Shown: positions 11,401 through 22,431, counted from the stretch's first letter. The stretch: 36,612 nt of DNA from Discostella pseudostelligera (GCA_036940085.1 JALLBK010000077.1:1-36612); one strand, 5' to 3'. Notes: generated by a model from the sequence alone, not told the origin. Made by a program: numbers and translations.

Positions 11401-14400
11401 TTTGGAAAGAATGTGATGTGGAACAATTAATGCAATCACACTCACTGCTCCTTGCTGATTTCATTAACATATACCCAGACATTTGAACATGATGACAATT
11501 GATCGTTGACAATGAAGGCCGTAGTAAATTCATTATACGAATCCTTCTGCCATCGGGAAATAGTGTTCCAGAATCTCCACTGAAGATTACTAGTACCGAT
11601 AGTACAGCCTTCTCCATAAATCATGACAGATGGGCAGTTTTTGCCGCTAGTCCACTGGTCGTTGGTATTACAGTCCAAACCAGTTCCAGTTGTTGCATTG
11701 AGCAGACGGAACTTGGCTGAGATCACGTACTCTTCTCCGGTGACAAAGCAACGTTTGTCGAGTGGCTGACGAATTCCACGCCATGAATGATCACGGTTGT
11801 AAGCTCGCAGTGCGAAATCACCGACACCATCGGCACCTGGGCTGTACAATTTAACTTTCAATCTGTCTCTGTCGGTTGTCTGCCAGAATTCGGCACTCCT
11901 ATTTTTGAACGAGGAATTTTCAACGAGGGCATTACACTGGAGGGGGAGATGCTTGATCTGAACATTATCAATAATGACATCATATGACATATCAATGCCA
12001 TCAAAATAAATCTTGGCGAAGTCAGCTCCGGATTGATTGGGGCGTAAAGGCCAAAGTCCGTGAATGTGATACCTGAAGGGAATGACGTGAATCCGCAAGA
12101 TGTGAGTACGTATGAATAAAACAGTGCATCATTTGCAAATAGAAAAGCTCACCACCCATTATCAACATCAGTATCATCAGTAACAATCAATGCAACACGA
12201 TTGTATTCATTAACATTCCCTTTCTTGGTGTACATCCAAAGATCTGAGCATCTGATGCCGCTATCAGACCATGTGAAGGGATTGCACGGTGCTGCAACTC
12301 CACCCTTTTCGAAGCGAATTTTTCCTGAGAACGCCAACCGATCGCCCACTGACATTACAGGAGTGAAAACGGCAAATGAATATGGATTAAAAATGAATTG
12401 AAATTCATGACGCCGATTACACTAAAAAGTACGATAGCGCCACGCAAAGAGGCTTACCCATCCGAACACAGTCCAAGTTGACAATCTAGGTAGAAGGAGA
12501 AAAAATGAGCTTAATCCGAAGACTATTCATTTAACGAATCGGACTTGCATAATCTAAACTCACCTGAGCAGGACCTTGAGAAAGATGAAGGCGCTGAGAC
12601 GCCTTCAACGCTTGTCCTGTTCCCCCATACCCAGTCACCAGGGACAAGGCTACCTCGCCTCCCCACGTATCCCAGTATTTCGTATTGGGCTCTTCGAAAT
12701 CACCATTAAGTAGCAGTTTATTCGGGTCGCACATCATCTGTCGAAAGGACACATTATCTATAATAAAGTCCTGGTTGTCTGGGCTCCGTTCGATTTCAAA
12801 GAAAACACGAACAGCATCAGGAAGACGAAGGATCCCATGAAGAAGGTTGAATCCGCTGGCGTTGTACGGACGAGCAAGGACAGCCTTATCGAAATCTTCC
12901 CACGTGTTCACTAAAAAGATAAATGTTGCGTCAATTTTTTGGTTAGAAGGATGAGACTAGTCAAAGAAATGTCGACAATAAACATCACGAAAAACTCACA
13001 AAATTCTTTGGTTGAAACGTTGCTGTAGCTCCGGCCGTTAATTGTCATGATAGGGGACAAATTTTTATACCATTCTTTGTTTGGGTCGATTGTTTGAATA
13101 ATTGTTGATGGATCGTTTTTGGCTGTGATTTTGATAGGAGCACTAAATTCGTAGTACCTTCCCTTCATGAGCTCGAGGCAACGGCTGTCAATATTCTGCC
13201 CAAGTCCAGTCCAATACGCCTGACGATTGACAGTACCAATGGCATTGGTCCCATCTATCCCGAGGCCATTCCTGACTATGATATCATTTGGGTTGTTCAT
13301 GGTGTGAATCCAAGGTTCCGTACCGAGGATGTTGCTATCTTTGCCTCCGTTTCTGACAAGCTCGACGCACTGCTGCTCATTAATCGCTGGCTTCAGTAGG
13401 GTGACAGAATCGACAGATGCGTACCCAACGCAGTCAGGCGGTTTTTGCCACTTCTCTTCCACGAATTGGGGCCACACAAGGGTGCCATCTTGGTCAATAA
13501 ATTCAGCAGTATATGTACCTGAGGGAAGAGAGGCGGCGAATACTCGGCCAGCATTTGCGTCAGAAAAGTATGCTTTGTTGATTGTTAGAATCGTGCCAGG
13601 GACGTCCATGACTGTTCCAGAGCCAGTATTTTTGATCTGTGTACAAGAATAGAGATCAGTGATGCAATTTATAGACACAAATTCTCATAACATCTCTTTT
13701 GCACTAGAATGGTGGTACTCACCCTGAGCTTCCAATTTTCAGTTCCAAACTGCTCCACTTTAAATGAAAAGGTTCTCAAACATGTATTGGGACAGAATGC
13801 TAAACATTTTCCTAGTGACGAACAGGCCCCTACACCCAATATTTGCTTGACATGGTCATAATCATGAACCAATGATCCACTAGTAGCATTTCCTGTGGGA
13901 TCTAAGCTTCCGTCAACGCTAGTAATCACTAAATTCTTCACGCCAATCTCATCGGATAATTGGCAACCATCCAGAATGATTCCACGACTATCAGTTATCT
14001 TTACTTTCTGGGCGGAGGAAATGTAGTCAAAATGTTTATCTCTCACGTCCGGACTGATTGCGATTGCCTATAATGGTATAGCATTCAAATGAATGTTGGC
14101 ACTCGACGATAGGTATTGCATTAGCTATTAAATATTTCAAGCGCTCACCTCAGTCGATTTGCAATTCGGATACCACTGCTTTTCCTTGTCGAAGCCTGAA
14201 ATATTGACGTTCTTGAGTTGCAGTCCGCGACCCGGGTCCAGTTGCCCTGTTGCCCAAATGGCAGACATCATAACGATACCCTGGTGCCGCCATGAAGGAT
14301 CACCGCAGAGCTTGGTGGAACGAGCGTCAGTGTGATTCTTGAAGGCAGACGAAGAGCCGACGATATCAAAGTCCTCAACCTTGAGACGGTCTGAGACGCG

Positions 14401-17400
14401 TTGCACAAAACCCCACTGGTTGTCGGACAGCTTGCCTCCGCGCCATTCAGATGCCATGACGTCTTACAGCAAGAAAGCATGGAAAGAGTGGTGATGCAAG
14501 AGTAGGTGAGATCAGCACTCTAATCAACAAAAGAGTGAAATAATGCAACAAAACTTACTATACACGGCAATACCAATTTCCCTGTTCCTGTACGCCAGTG
14601 TATTCTCAAAAATTGGAACATTCACAGCATTTCTAAACGCGTAGAATTGCTCATAGTGTTCAAGACGGAATCCTTGCCAGAAATTTGAATGCGCCTACCA
14701 AACAATTAATAATTTCATGCAAAGGACAGTTGAAAGTAATTTCGTTACGGATGACGATCATGTTAGAATGACGGATGCTTGAAGTTGAAAAAAGTTACTT
14801 AGTGTGGCATCGACATTCTTACCCTGTTCGACCGGAATAGGCCCATGGGCTTCTGACGGCAGCTTTTTTTGTCGCCAATGGCGTTGCTGTCCTGAACTTC
14901 ATCTTCGCCGTAAAACGCCCAATGCAAGCTGGCATCAAAACTGAGAAATACAGTTCAAAATAGATTCCATATGATATCAGAGAGATTAGCCACCAGGTCT
15001 TCAGGGGGGAGCGGAGATGTTATCACTGAAAGCGGGAAAGGAAAATAATTACTCACCCTCGTCCGGCACTACCGGCAGCAACATTCCCAACAAAATCGTT
15101 ATGTGAGCTCCTTATGAAGTATGTGGCTCTGTCATGATCAGACTGTCCATTTAACTGCTCGCCCCAGGATATCAAATCGTTTGTCCTAGACCCAAGATTG
15201 TTCAGAACCAAGTTCTTGGTGGCCTCCATACCAATATAGTAACAATGGCCAGCGGTCTCATGAGCAACGTTTGCCTAAAGCCCAAAATTTGCCAGATTGA
15301 ACAAGATCGATGAATAGTGGTTTAGATTGTTCCTCTGCACTCCCAGAGCAACAAAACAGAATAAATAAAATCATTTATCTAACTCACGGCGATGGTGGCA
15401 TTAGACACACCGTCCATCGAAATGCAACGATGCGCAGAGTAGCGGATTGAATTGCGGCTGATGGAAGTGCCCTTCACGTCACGCGTGTACAGGAACTGAA
15501 TGGGGAACCGATTTTTGAACCCTTGCTGTCCCATATTTGTCAGTTCCACACCCTCAATTACTTGAGCGACTCTGGGCGTATGAAAAACTTGCAGATAGCC
15601 CCCCCTGCACATGGGCACATTGCAAAGCTCCCACTGCTTGGCCGGGTCAGTGGTAAAGCACCATGCTTTTTCCTGCCCACCAGGGTTGCGGCAGTAGTTG
15701 TGGTCACCAAGGCCAGCATCTGGGTAATTCTGTGGAGTTCGCGAGTGAGACCAGGGCGTCTGCGCCGTCCACTTTTGACAAGTACGCCCAGAAACAGTTT
15801 GAGCGATATTGCCACGGTAATCTGCTTGCTTGATGCGGTCGGTACCACACTGACTAATGAGGGTCTCTCCCTCGATCTTGATGTTCCGTGTGAGCAAGGC
15901 GACTTCGACACCCATTCCTGGAGTTTCCTTCTCACTCAGCACTGCATCAATACCAGTGTTGAGCTTAATGATCGAACTGCCGTCGTCTCTAGCTTGGATA
16001 GAAGTGATGATAGAATCTTGAGAGTCGCGCCAGTGAAGTGTCGACGATGTAATATGAACATCAGAATTTGCCGCCCAGCGGGAAACGGCGGTACCATTAA
16101 CTATTATTCCCTCGGCGGGCTGATGAAAAGAAAAGCTGATGTGTAAGTACAGCACCGAATACCGACGATCCTGGACAGGGTGGTAAAATGACTTCATACA
16201 CTCACCCCGCTCACGAATTTGATACTAATGTCATCAAAATCAATCACTGCCCGATTAGTCGCATCCTCATTCTCAGTGAGCACCTCCCAACGCGTGTCTA
16301 CCAAACTCGCAATCTCCTCACCAACCAAAAGGGGGGCCCCGCATGTCGTCCAATCATTGGATTGCGTCATTTCTGGACATTGCAGTATCGCAATGTAGGC
16401 GTAGTCCCCGGTGGGCTTACGACCCGAGAGCCGGACAATGAGCTTCATCTTGCCCGAGGTGTATGACTGCAACCGTGCGCGGAGGCTGGTGGTGTACATA
16501 TGGCCTTTTACGAAGCACTCCTGGTTGGGGCGGAATTGCAGCGAGAAAGACGAGCCGCGGGCCCTGGTGCGGTAGAATCTATTGACCTTGCCGGCGTAGT
16601 CAGTCTCCTCGAGGATAAGGGGATTATATCGCCAGGGCTCGGCAGATATAAAGGGGAAGTGTGCATGGCCATTACCGTCGTTGTCACTGGCGTCACCGTT
16701 GACTACTAGATCGGCACAGGCATTGCCCGTCGCCGCAAAGCTCTTGGAGGATGGCAATTCAAATACAAATTCATCCATCGATATCACAGCACCTATCGGG
16801 AATCTATCCAGGATGAAGATATTCGCGATGACATTGGTCAGGTCATCGCCAGTCCACGTCCAGGTTGTCGAGAACCAAAACCATTCAGAATATCGCCCAA
16901 TGGTGCCGCGCTGAATGTACTGCTCGTAAATTCTGTCGCCTCCCGCGGAACGAAGAATCTTGCGATAAATACGGGGGCAGTTGTTGCCGCTGGCTTCACA
17001 ATCGGTCATGGTGCCCGAGATGCTGCCTTTGAGGTCTATCTTCAGCCTTAAGGTGACCAAGTAGGTTGCATTAGCAATGAGCGGACATTCGCTTGCAATG
17101 TCGCTATGATGTATTGAGTAAGAAGGGATGCACATACATTGAAAGATGTTGAGGGGCGAGTGTGAAGATAAGTAAAAATCGAGGCCTACAACATAAAAGA
17201 ACATACATCTGGACTTCAACCATCCGACAAGAGTCAGAGAGAGACAAAATAACTGACCTAAAGTCCAATTTGAAGCCCTGCCAGTTCGTACGCAAGTCTT
17301 TCAATACGATGGTGCCATTCACTTGTTCTATGATCTTTCCTTCTCCTCCACTCCAAACTCTGTAATTCACCGACGTATCAAAGTTGTCACTAACCAACTT

Positions 17401-18924
17401 GCGTGGACATTGCAAGCGCTCTCCCCCAGTGTTGGGGATCAGCGCCAGTGGCGGAGCAAGAGCCATACTCTCCTTGCCGGGGACGGACGAAAGCGTCACA
17501 TTTGGCTGTGCTGCCACCGCCATTTCCAGCATCGGCGTCCATGTCTCGATGGGTCCACCCTCGTTGAGGCTTCCGGTCCATCCACGAACATTCAGTTGTC
17601 CTCCGGCAACCAAGAATGGCTTGACACCCGCATTGAATGTCCCACCCACGACGTTGGCATTGGAATCCGCTGGTACGAACGTAACATCCGTATCGCCCGT
17701 CAAAATGAACTTCATACTGGTATTATTCTTCGATATCGGATTGGTATCGCTCATCTCCAGCACTCCCTGCACGAACACGTACTTCGTAAGCAAGGTAGAT
17801 TTGTAATTGGGCGGGATGTAGAGCTTGCCTCTAATGTCCAACCCTCCGATGGCAATGGGTGTTGAAGTGCTCAGGTCGTACGTGTAGCACTTTCCGCAGG
17901 GTACTGTCACGGCGGCTGAACCGGAGAGCAACGACGAGAGCTTGTTGGCGGAGCAGTCAGCCGTGGCGATGTTGACATTGCAAGCGAGAGGATTGAAGAG
18001 GCCGATTGGGGCGGTGTTGATTCCCTGCGATACCTGCAGGTGACGGCGATCGTGACTCTGCCGAATGTCGTCGTTGACGATGCCGCCTCGGTTGCGGTTG
18101 AGCTTTCGAGCATCCGACTCTTCCTTGGTGGAGAAAATGTTCAGCTTTGCGACGGCCAGCAATTCCTCCTTGTCCTCACCCGTCGTCTCACCCGTCGTCA
18201 ATGATCCCTCGTCCTCAAAGACAAGGAGTTGTTCATCGACCGGGTACTCGATAAGCTCGCTCTCCTCGACACCCGTCCTCGGAAAGAAGTCCCAAACGAC
18301 GGGTGTGTCCATAATCATGCTTTCGGGGGGGACTATCTCGCCATCGCCATTACTGGGGATGGTAAAACTAAAAGCATCTCCCTCCGTTACCTGCGACGTC
18401 ACTGTAGTAATGACCGGGTTGAATCCTCCACCTTCCATGGAGGTGTCCGTGATGTTGATGCCAAAGCTCTCCAGTATGGCGGGGGCGGCCTGGTCGGCGG
18501 CAGCGGTTACATCAACCGTGATGACCAGAGAGTCTAGCGGCGCTGGGTCGGACTTGTGGTTCTTTCCCGACTCGATGGCATCCTTGGGAATGTCCACACC
18601 AACTCCGACTGTCTCGGCATCTTGCAATTGCGCGATGACATCGGGCGGGAGATTCTTGGGCGGCTCGCAGCAGTCCGACGGACCTTGGGCAACTTGTGCT
18701 GCTTCGCCACTTTGGTTCTCCTTCTCCTCCACGCCTTCACCAGCATGGTCACCTAGACGTTGCTTCTGGCGATGCTTCGGCTGCCCCTTTTTGACGATGC
18801 CACCGCCTGCGTGCGACACCGTTGCTGCAGCGACGACAATGCCCATCGCAGCCGGGAATGTTCTTACCTGCGGGACGAGGACGAGCCATCTCGCAACAGG
18901 AATGATGATGAAGCAGAGCTTCAT
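4030..18924 (-). CDS. Giant secreted fusion: G8/beta-helix, kringle, CBM-like, DUF1800, DUF1501
   Basis: Exons in coding order: 18924-17258, 17103-16206, 16119-15388, 15274-15057, 14940-14823, 14694-14559, 14462-14149, 14067-13723, 13636-13000, 12910-12564, 12485-12458, 12348-12153, 12072-11446, 11364-11244, 11135-10620, 10541-10370, 10283-9341, 9250-8688, 8587-8415, 8342-8052, 7961-7302, 7211-6732, 6634-6447, 6349-6024, 5943-5624, 5544-5181, 5098-4538, 4460-4030 (TAG). All 27 introns are GT-AG, 72-154 nt, and phases agree throughout: 12,372 nt, 4,123 residues. Residues 1-36 have a hydrophobic signal-like start; 41-315 are acidic and unrecognised; then G8 (about 320-455), beta-helix with inserted CBM-like modules and kringle (to about 1550), CBM-like block (to about 2090), PT linker, DUF1800 (about 2240-3690), DUF1501 (about 3705-4123). 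No later membrane segment is evident, so secretion or wall association is inferred. Function is unknown. Confidence 0.88.
5490..10802 (-). other. DUF1800 region with large insertions
   Basis: Residues about 2240-3690. Family landmarks appear in order: ADKVARLLETGTFGT, VYDFTYWTLMNTHPGN-like strand, LRQRVAWAFAQLLVI, YYDIFVRHAFGNYRDML, REIAYSPLMGENL, AREIMQLFSTGLY, FARIWTGFDY, HTNTAPFIAFRLIQRFTTSN, YGDLAATIAAVLLDPEA, LREPLLRLMALMRG, and a final LRVAQQLILTTPEF. Bacterial DUF1800 proteins are about 450-600 residues. This one is nearly 1,450 because of Cys-rich insertions, chiefly exon 17 (about 315 residues) and exons 21-22 (about 350 residues). The biochemical role of the family is not known. Confidence 0.88.
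11446..13370 (-). other. Block of CBM-like modules
   Basis: Exons 9-13, residues about 1560-2088. Three units start with a Cys and an x-L-x-x-N motif: CVELVRNGGKD (Cys1566), CDPNKLLLNGDFEEP (Cys1749) and CNALVENSSFKNRS (Cys1925). Each continues with an aromatic-rich strand and a second Cys followed by a G-x-x-Y/L strand, like the unit in exon 2. Exon 11 (12485-12458) supplies just 28 nt of the middle unit. They resemble CBM_4_9-type sugar-binding beta-sandwiches. Confidence 0.6.
13415..16119 (-). other. CEMIP/PKHD1L1-like beta-helix region
   Basis: Exons 3-9, residues 856 to about 1550. Segments match the region after G8 in CEMIP and fibrocystin-L: HITSSTLHWRDSQ, VEVALLTRNIKIEG, QVIEGVELTNMGQQG, RFPIQFLYTRDVKG, SRNSIRYSAHRCI, NVAHETAGHCYYI and NVAAGSAGRGF. 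These are turns of a right-handed parallel beta-helix. The region ends with EFIDQDGTLVWPQ, also like the C-terminal part of that family. The kringle is inserted inside it. Confidence 0.82.
15607..15849 (-). other. Kringle domain within the giant gene
   Basis: Residues 946-1026 in exon 3. It has the full kringle signature: YRGNIAQTVSGRTCQKW, NYPDAGLGDHNYCRNPGG, AWCFTTDP, WELCNVPMC. The six cysteines are 946, 969, 998, 1009, 1021 and 1026, the number and spacing needed for the three kringle disulfides. It sits in a loop of the beta-helix between TRNIKIEG and the VELTNMGQQG turn. Kringles are protein-binding modules, best known from animals; here the flanking exon sequence is continuous with algal-type introns on both sides, so it is not contamination. 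Confidence 0.92.
16206..17420 (-). other. Carbohydrate-binding-like modules inserted after G8
   Basis: Residues about 505-850, spanning the end of exon 1 and exon 2. Two beta-sandwich-like units can be seen. The second begins CADLVVNGDAS (Cys685) and has the CFVKGHMYTTSLRARL strand pair typical of CBM_4_9-like modules (xLxxNGDxE start, then Cys-x3-G-x2-Y). The assignment to the CBM_4_9 type is from this pattern, not from a search. A sugar ligand is inferred, not shown. Confidence 0.55.
17517..17967 (-). other. G8 domain within the giant gene
   Basis: Residues about 320-470, all in exon 1. The order VTVPCGKCYTYDLS, GGLDIRGKLYI, VFVQGVLEM, VAGGQLNVRGW follows the G8 pattern of short beta strands with conserved glycines. 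G8 domains (named for eight glycines) occur in CEMIP, TMEM2 and fibrocystin/PKHD1L1, proteins linked to hyaluronan binding or breakdown. In those proteins the strand ending in RGW is followed directly by the GDEIVI-type segment; here a long insertion intervenes before that segment resumes at 16119. Confidence 0.8.
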
Positions 18925-19216
18925 TGTTAACTTGTATGGTCTATGCCACTGTTAGTTGATGATTTGATTGCTTCTGGAGCTGGTTTGGGATGAGAGATAC
19001 AAACGATAATGTTATCGATGTCATGAGCAATGGCACAACAGCAACATGAACATGCATGCCCTCTCCTCCACCCAAACACCAAAAAACGCTCGCTCACCAA
19101 AACCCGATTTTAATGTCACAAAATGACAAATGACCCTTGATCGCAGAATGTCACAACATTCATATCGGGTACCATACTTCATAGCGATTAAACTTCAAGT
19201 TGGGTTCTGTCACCGA
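18925..19216. other. Upstream region of the giant gene
   Basis: About 290 bases between the start codon of the giant gene and the inverted-repeat element. I see no gene. It presumably contains the promoter, but I recognise no specific element. Confidence 0.3.
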
Positions 19217-20257
19217 CTGTCACAGTTATTATGCCACCGGCGGTCAGCTCACTCTAGAGGGTTTTACTGGACATTTCCGACCAGTCGACCGCTTGATCGC
19301 TTCCTTGTTTTTTAGCGAGATACGACATTCTTCGGCCGTTCCTCGAGCGGTCGACTTGAAAGTGGTCGGGTTGGAATTGTGGTCTTACGGCTCAGTCGAT
19401 CGATCGACTGCGCGCCAAAATTCTGGGCTGCTCCGGCCACGTGTAGGCTGTGACTGGGTCGACTTCATCTCACCATGGCGGCCGCTTCCGTCGGCCCGTA
19501 TGAGTGCTATGGCGAGGGCACTACCAAACCAAGCACATCAACGTCATCAAAGAGACATGATCGACACTTGAGCCGCTTGGCTTTGCCTGAGTCTAAGGAA
19601 ATGATCATTTGATGGGCCTTCACGCAGAGACTAGTTCGCGACGGCTACGGCGACGACGATGTTCCGTCATTTTTTCCATGTTGATGGTCGATTTCGCCCC
19701 AACGGATCGCATCACGACGATCTGCATGACATAACCGGAGGGGCAGGTAATTTTCAGGGGCAGGGGGGTGATAGAAGTTGGTAAATAATGAGACACACCT
19801 CATGGAGCGTCGTCGAACCAGCAGCGATGTGAGGAGAGACAACATGCTCTAACATCTACGATAAGTTAAGGAAAACAACTAATCCGATGATAACATACTA
19901 TTGTTCATAGTATTATATGTCTATTGATGCCTTCGGCGAACCCATATCGTCTGAATTGAAGGCGGTATGCCTCTGCCGATTCAGCCGCCATGGAATGGTG
20001 TTGGTGTGGTCTGCGGTCCTGTGGTCTGTGGCGATGAGCGCAGCCAGTCGACTGCAGAAAAGGGCAGTCAAGTCGAACAGAAAGTCGACAAAAATCGGTC
20101 GAGTCTGCCCTTTTCTGCAGTCGACTGGCTGAAATTTGCAAGTCGGCCGCATGTGGAATGACCCGGCTGTCGCAGCATCCGAAATTTTGTGTCACATCGT
20201 TCGACCGACTGAACGAAATGTCCGGTAAAACCACTCTACTGGCGGGGCAAGTGACAG
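19217..20257. mobile_element. Non-autonomous inverted-repeat DNA element
   Basis: The two ends are imperfect inverted copies. The left has CTGTCAC (19217-19223), then a CCACCGGCGG-like stretch, then GTTTTACTGGACATTTC. The right end, read inverted, has CTGTCAC (from 20257), CCCCGCCAG, then GTTTTACCGGACATTTCG, followed by a CAGTCG/GTCGAC motif on both sides. The interior is rich in GTCGAC-type motifs and has no protein I recognise, so this looks like a MITE-like or foldback element of about 1.04 kb. A second CTGTCAC at 19207 makes the left end ambiguous, and I could not define a target-site duplication. Confidence 0.55.
20041..20131. repeat. Perfect 27-bp inverted repeat (hairpin)
   Basis: The arms 20041-20067 and 20105-20131 are exact reverse complements (the left arm begins CAGCCAGTCGACTGCAG). 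They are separated by 37 bases. A single strand would form a long stable stem-loop. It lies inside the inverted-repeat element and may be part of its structure. Confidence 0.9.
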
Positions 20258-20393
20258 ACAACTCCGAGTACCTTCTAATCCGACAACATTCCACGTGTAC
20301 TCCACGTGGATTAGTCGACCAGTTATTTCACATGTACGTACACGTGGAAGAGGAGCGACAATCGGCTGCCGCCAGCGGCGAGGTACGATAAAA

Positions 20394-21694
20394 CATTAGG
20401 GGTTGGAGGATGTTGTAGCAGGAGGTTCAAAAGATGCTATCGGTTATTGAGTTGAACATTTCGTCGACGACATAGATGAAGGTTTATTGGTTTGTAGCTG
20501 ATTTGACGGTGCTTATGTTGATTCAATTGTTGGCTTCGATGTCGGCTACGGCGAACGAGATGCAGGGCTGATGGTTGAGGACGGTTGTGATTTCGTTGGA
20601 CTTCTGGTTGGCGGTGAGGGAGATGGTTTGTTGGTGGTTCCTTTTGAAGTGGGGACGGCGGTCGGTTTCGTTGTTTGCATTGATGGTATTTTTGTCGGTG
20701 GCGGTGACATTGAACTAGGGGTTGGAAGCATAGATGTTGTAGCGGTAGGTTCGATAGATGCTATCGGTAATTGAGTTGGAACTTTCGTCGGCAGCATAGA
20801 TGAAGGTTTATTGGTTTGCAGCTGATTTGACAGTGCTACTGTTGATTCCATTGTTGGCTTCGATGTTGGCGACGGCGAACGAGTTGTAGGGCAGATGGTT
20901 GATCGCGATGGCAGCTATCTTCGCTGGACTTCTGGTTGGCGGTGGTTGAGATGGTTTGCTGGTAGTTGGAGTCACTGTCGGGGCATGTGTTGGCTAAGAC
21001 TTTGCTGGTCTTACTGGAGCTAATCGTCGACTTCGACGACTTACTTGATGCGGTAGGCGGGTGAGGTTTACTGGTGTAGATTCATGGCGACATTGACGGC
21101 TGTGGATGTGGGTGGGATTACTCGATGTTGTTGTCGGTGGTTGAATCAATGACGGTTTGGAAGTGAACTCAACAGTTGGCAGGCTTGATGGTAATGGTCC
21201 AATGGTGTGATTCGCTGTCGGGTTAGATCTAAGAACAGACTCTCGTCGACTTCGAAGACTTACTAAATACAGCCGGCAGTGTGGTGACGAAGGTTCACTG
21301 GTTTGCGTAGGCTGCGGTTGTGGTTGATCTACAAGTGGGCTTGCCCGTCCGCTCTGATGTCGGTTTGGAAGTGAACTCAAAAGTGGGCAGGCATAATGGT
21401 GATGGTAGAATGGAATGATTCGCCGTCGGGTTGGATGAATGAAATGGTGTTGGCATTGCTTTTATTGGAATGTTATGATGTCGACCAAAATGGGCTGCTA
21501 GTATTTGAAGGCTTGGTGGCACTGTCGGTGGTTGTATTACTGTTACCGGCTTTGATGAGATCTGTTCGCAAGTTGACTTCTGTTGCGGTGATGAGGGAAC
21601 AGTTGTATGCGATGTAGGTTGAGAAGTCTGCACCGTTCCCGTCTTTGGAAAGAATGACAAAGCATCCGCGTATGGGATGGCTCCAATGGCAATC
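20394..21694 (-). pseudogene. Truncated copy of the PT-repeat membrane-protein gene
   Basis: This segment matches the 5' and repeat part of the gene at 24879-28216. It starts at the sequence for residues about 20-25 of that gene (CTCCAATGGC at 21685-21694) and ends within a 324-bp PT repeat. It therefore lacks the signal peptide, the cysteine ectodomain and the membrane segment. Shared pieces include SSKPVTVIQPPT, FHSSNPTANHSILPSP and LQTNKPSSMLPTKVPTQLP. The reading frame is broken several times (open pieces 21660-21295, 21380-20994, 20851-20546 are in different frames). It is a partial duplication, not a working gene. Confidence 0.8.
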
Positions 21695-22431
21695 TATCGG
21701 GTGCGCCCTGTATTTAAAGGATTGGTAACAGACAACGAATTTGGTGAGGTTCGAGTCCAATTTCACGTATACACTGACAGTCACGAGCAAATGAAGTCGG
21801 CACTCGAAGCTTTCCGAGGTACTGCTACGAGTTTGGGCTTACCTGACGTGCGCCTATTCTTACTGACAACCCTGCTGGAGACAGGCAGTTCTACATGCGG
21901 CAATTGCCATCTCTGCAAGTTCAACAAGACGCTTTCGAAGCACTCAGTTTATCGAACAAAGAGCCCGACAGAATTCGAGACGCACTTCAATCCTATCCAC
22001 ACGATGATGTATTTGTTTGGCATGCATTCACCAAACGCTATGTTGAACAGATTGTTCCGAGAAGTGAGAGCACATATTCAAATATGGAGACAACTGAAAC
22101 CAGTGGAGGCAACCCAATCAGACATTTGGAGGATTCATTACCTATACTGCACGTACCCGCGAGGAACCAAATTGTGCCTGGGACAATGATTCCGATGCCG
22201 TCTCCACAAGCAATTATCCATACATCCCGCTCCATGATCGTTGGTGGAGTATCGATTGAAAATAGTTTGGGCGCCGATGATGGGGATAGTTACCCTCGGC
22301 TGGCGAAGAGAAAAGTCCGTCCACCGGGCAGTAAAAATGTTAAGGCGTCGGAACACGTAGCTGTGGACGCTTTGGGAACCGTGGCTGTCGAGGAGCCGGG
22401 AAAACAGGACGGGATGGTTGCGAGTATTTGA
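21695..22431 (+). pseudogene. RNase H-like / transposon-derived gene fragment, frameshifted
   Basis: Coding similarity starts right at the junction with the PT pseudogene: VFKGLVTDNEFGEVRVQFH, then YTDSHEQM, then LGLPDVRLF. After about 21862 the frame must shift by one base to give TDNPAGDRQFYMRQLPSLQ, which completes the TDNP motif expected next. The second frame stays open to TGA at 22431. The GLxTVTNEFGEIR / TDNPxxDK pattern is one I associate with RNase H-like proteins near 3'-5' exonuclease or transposon genes in algae and fungi; the assignment is tentative. Lack of a start, the junction and the frameshift mark it as a fragment. Confidence 0.55.

Noticed and set aside
15607..15849. Kringle as a sign of animal contamination
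   Set aside because: It lies inside an exon that also codes the beta-helix on both sides, in a gene with uniform algal-type introns.
18065..18955. Plus-strand open frame of 296 codons
   Set aside because: It is antisense to exon 1 of the giant gene, which has a signal peptide and the G8 domain on the minus strand.
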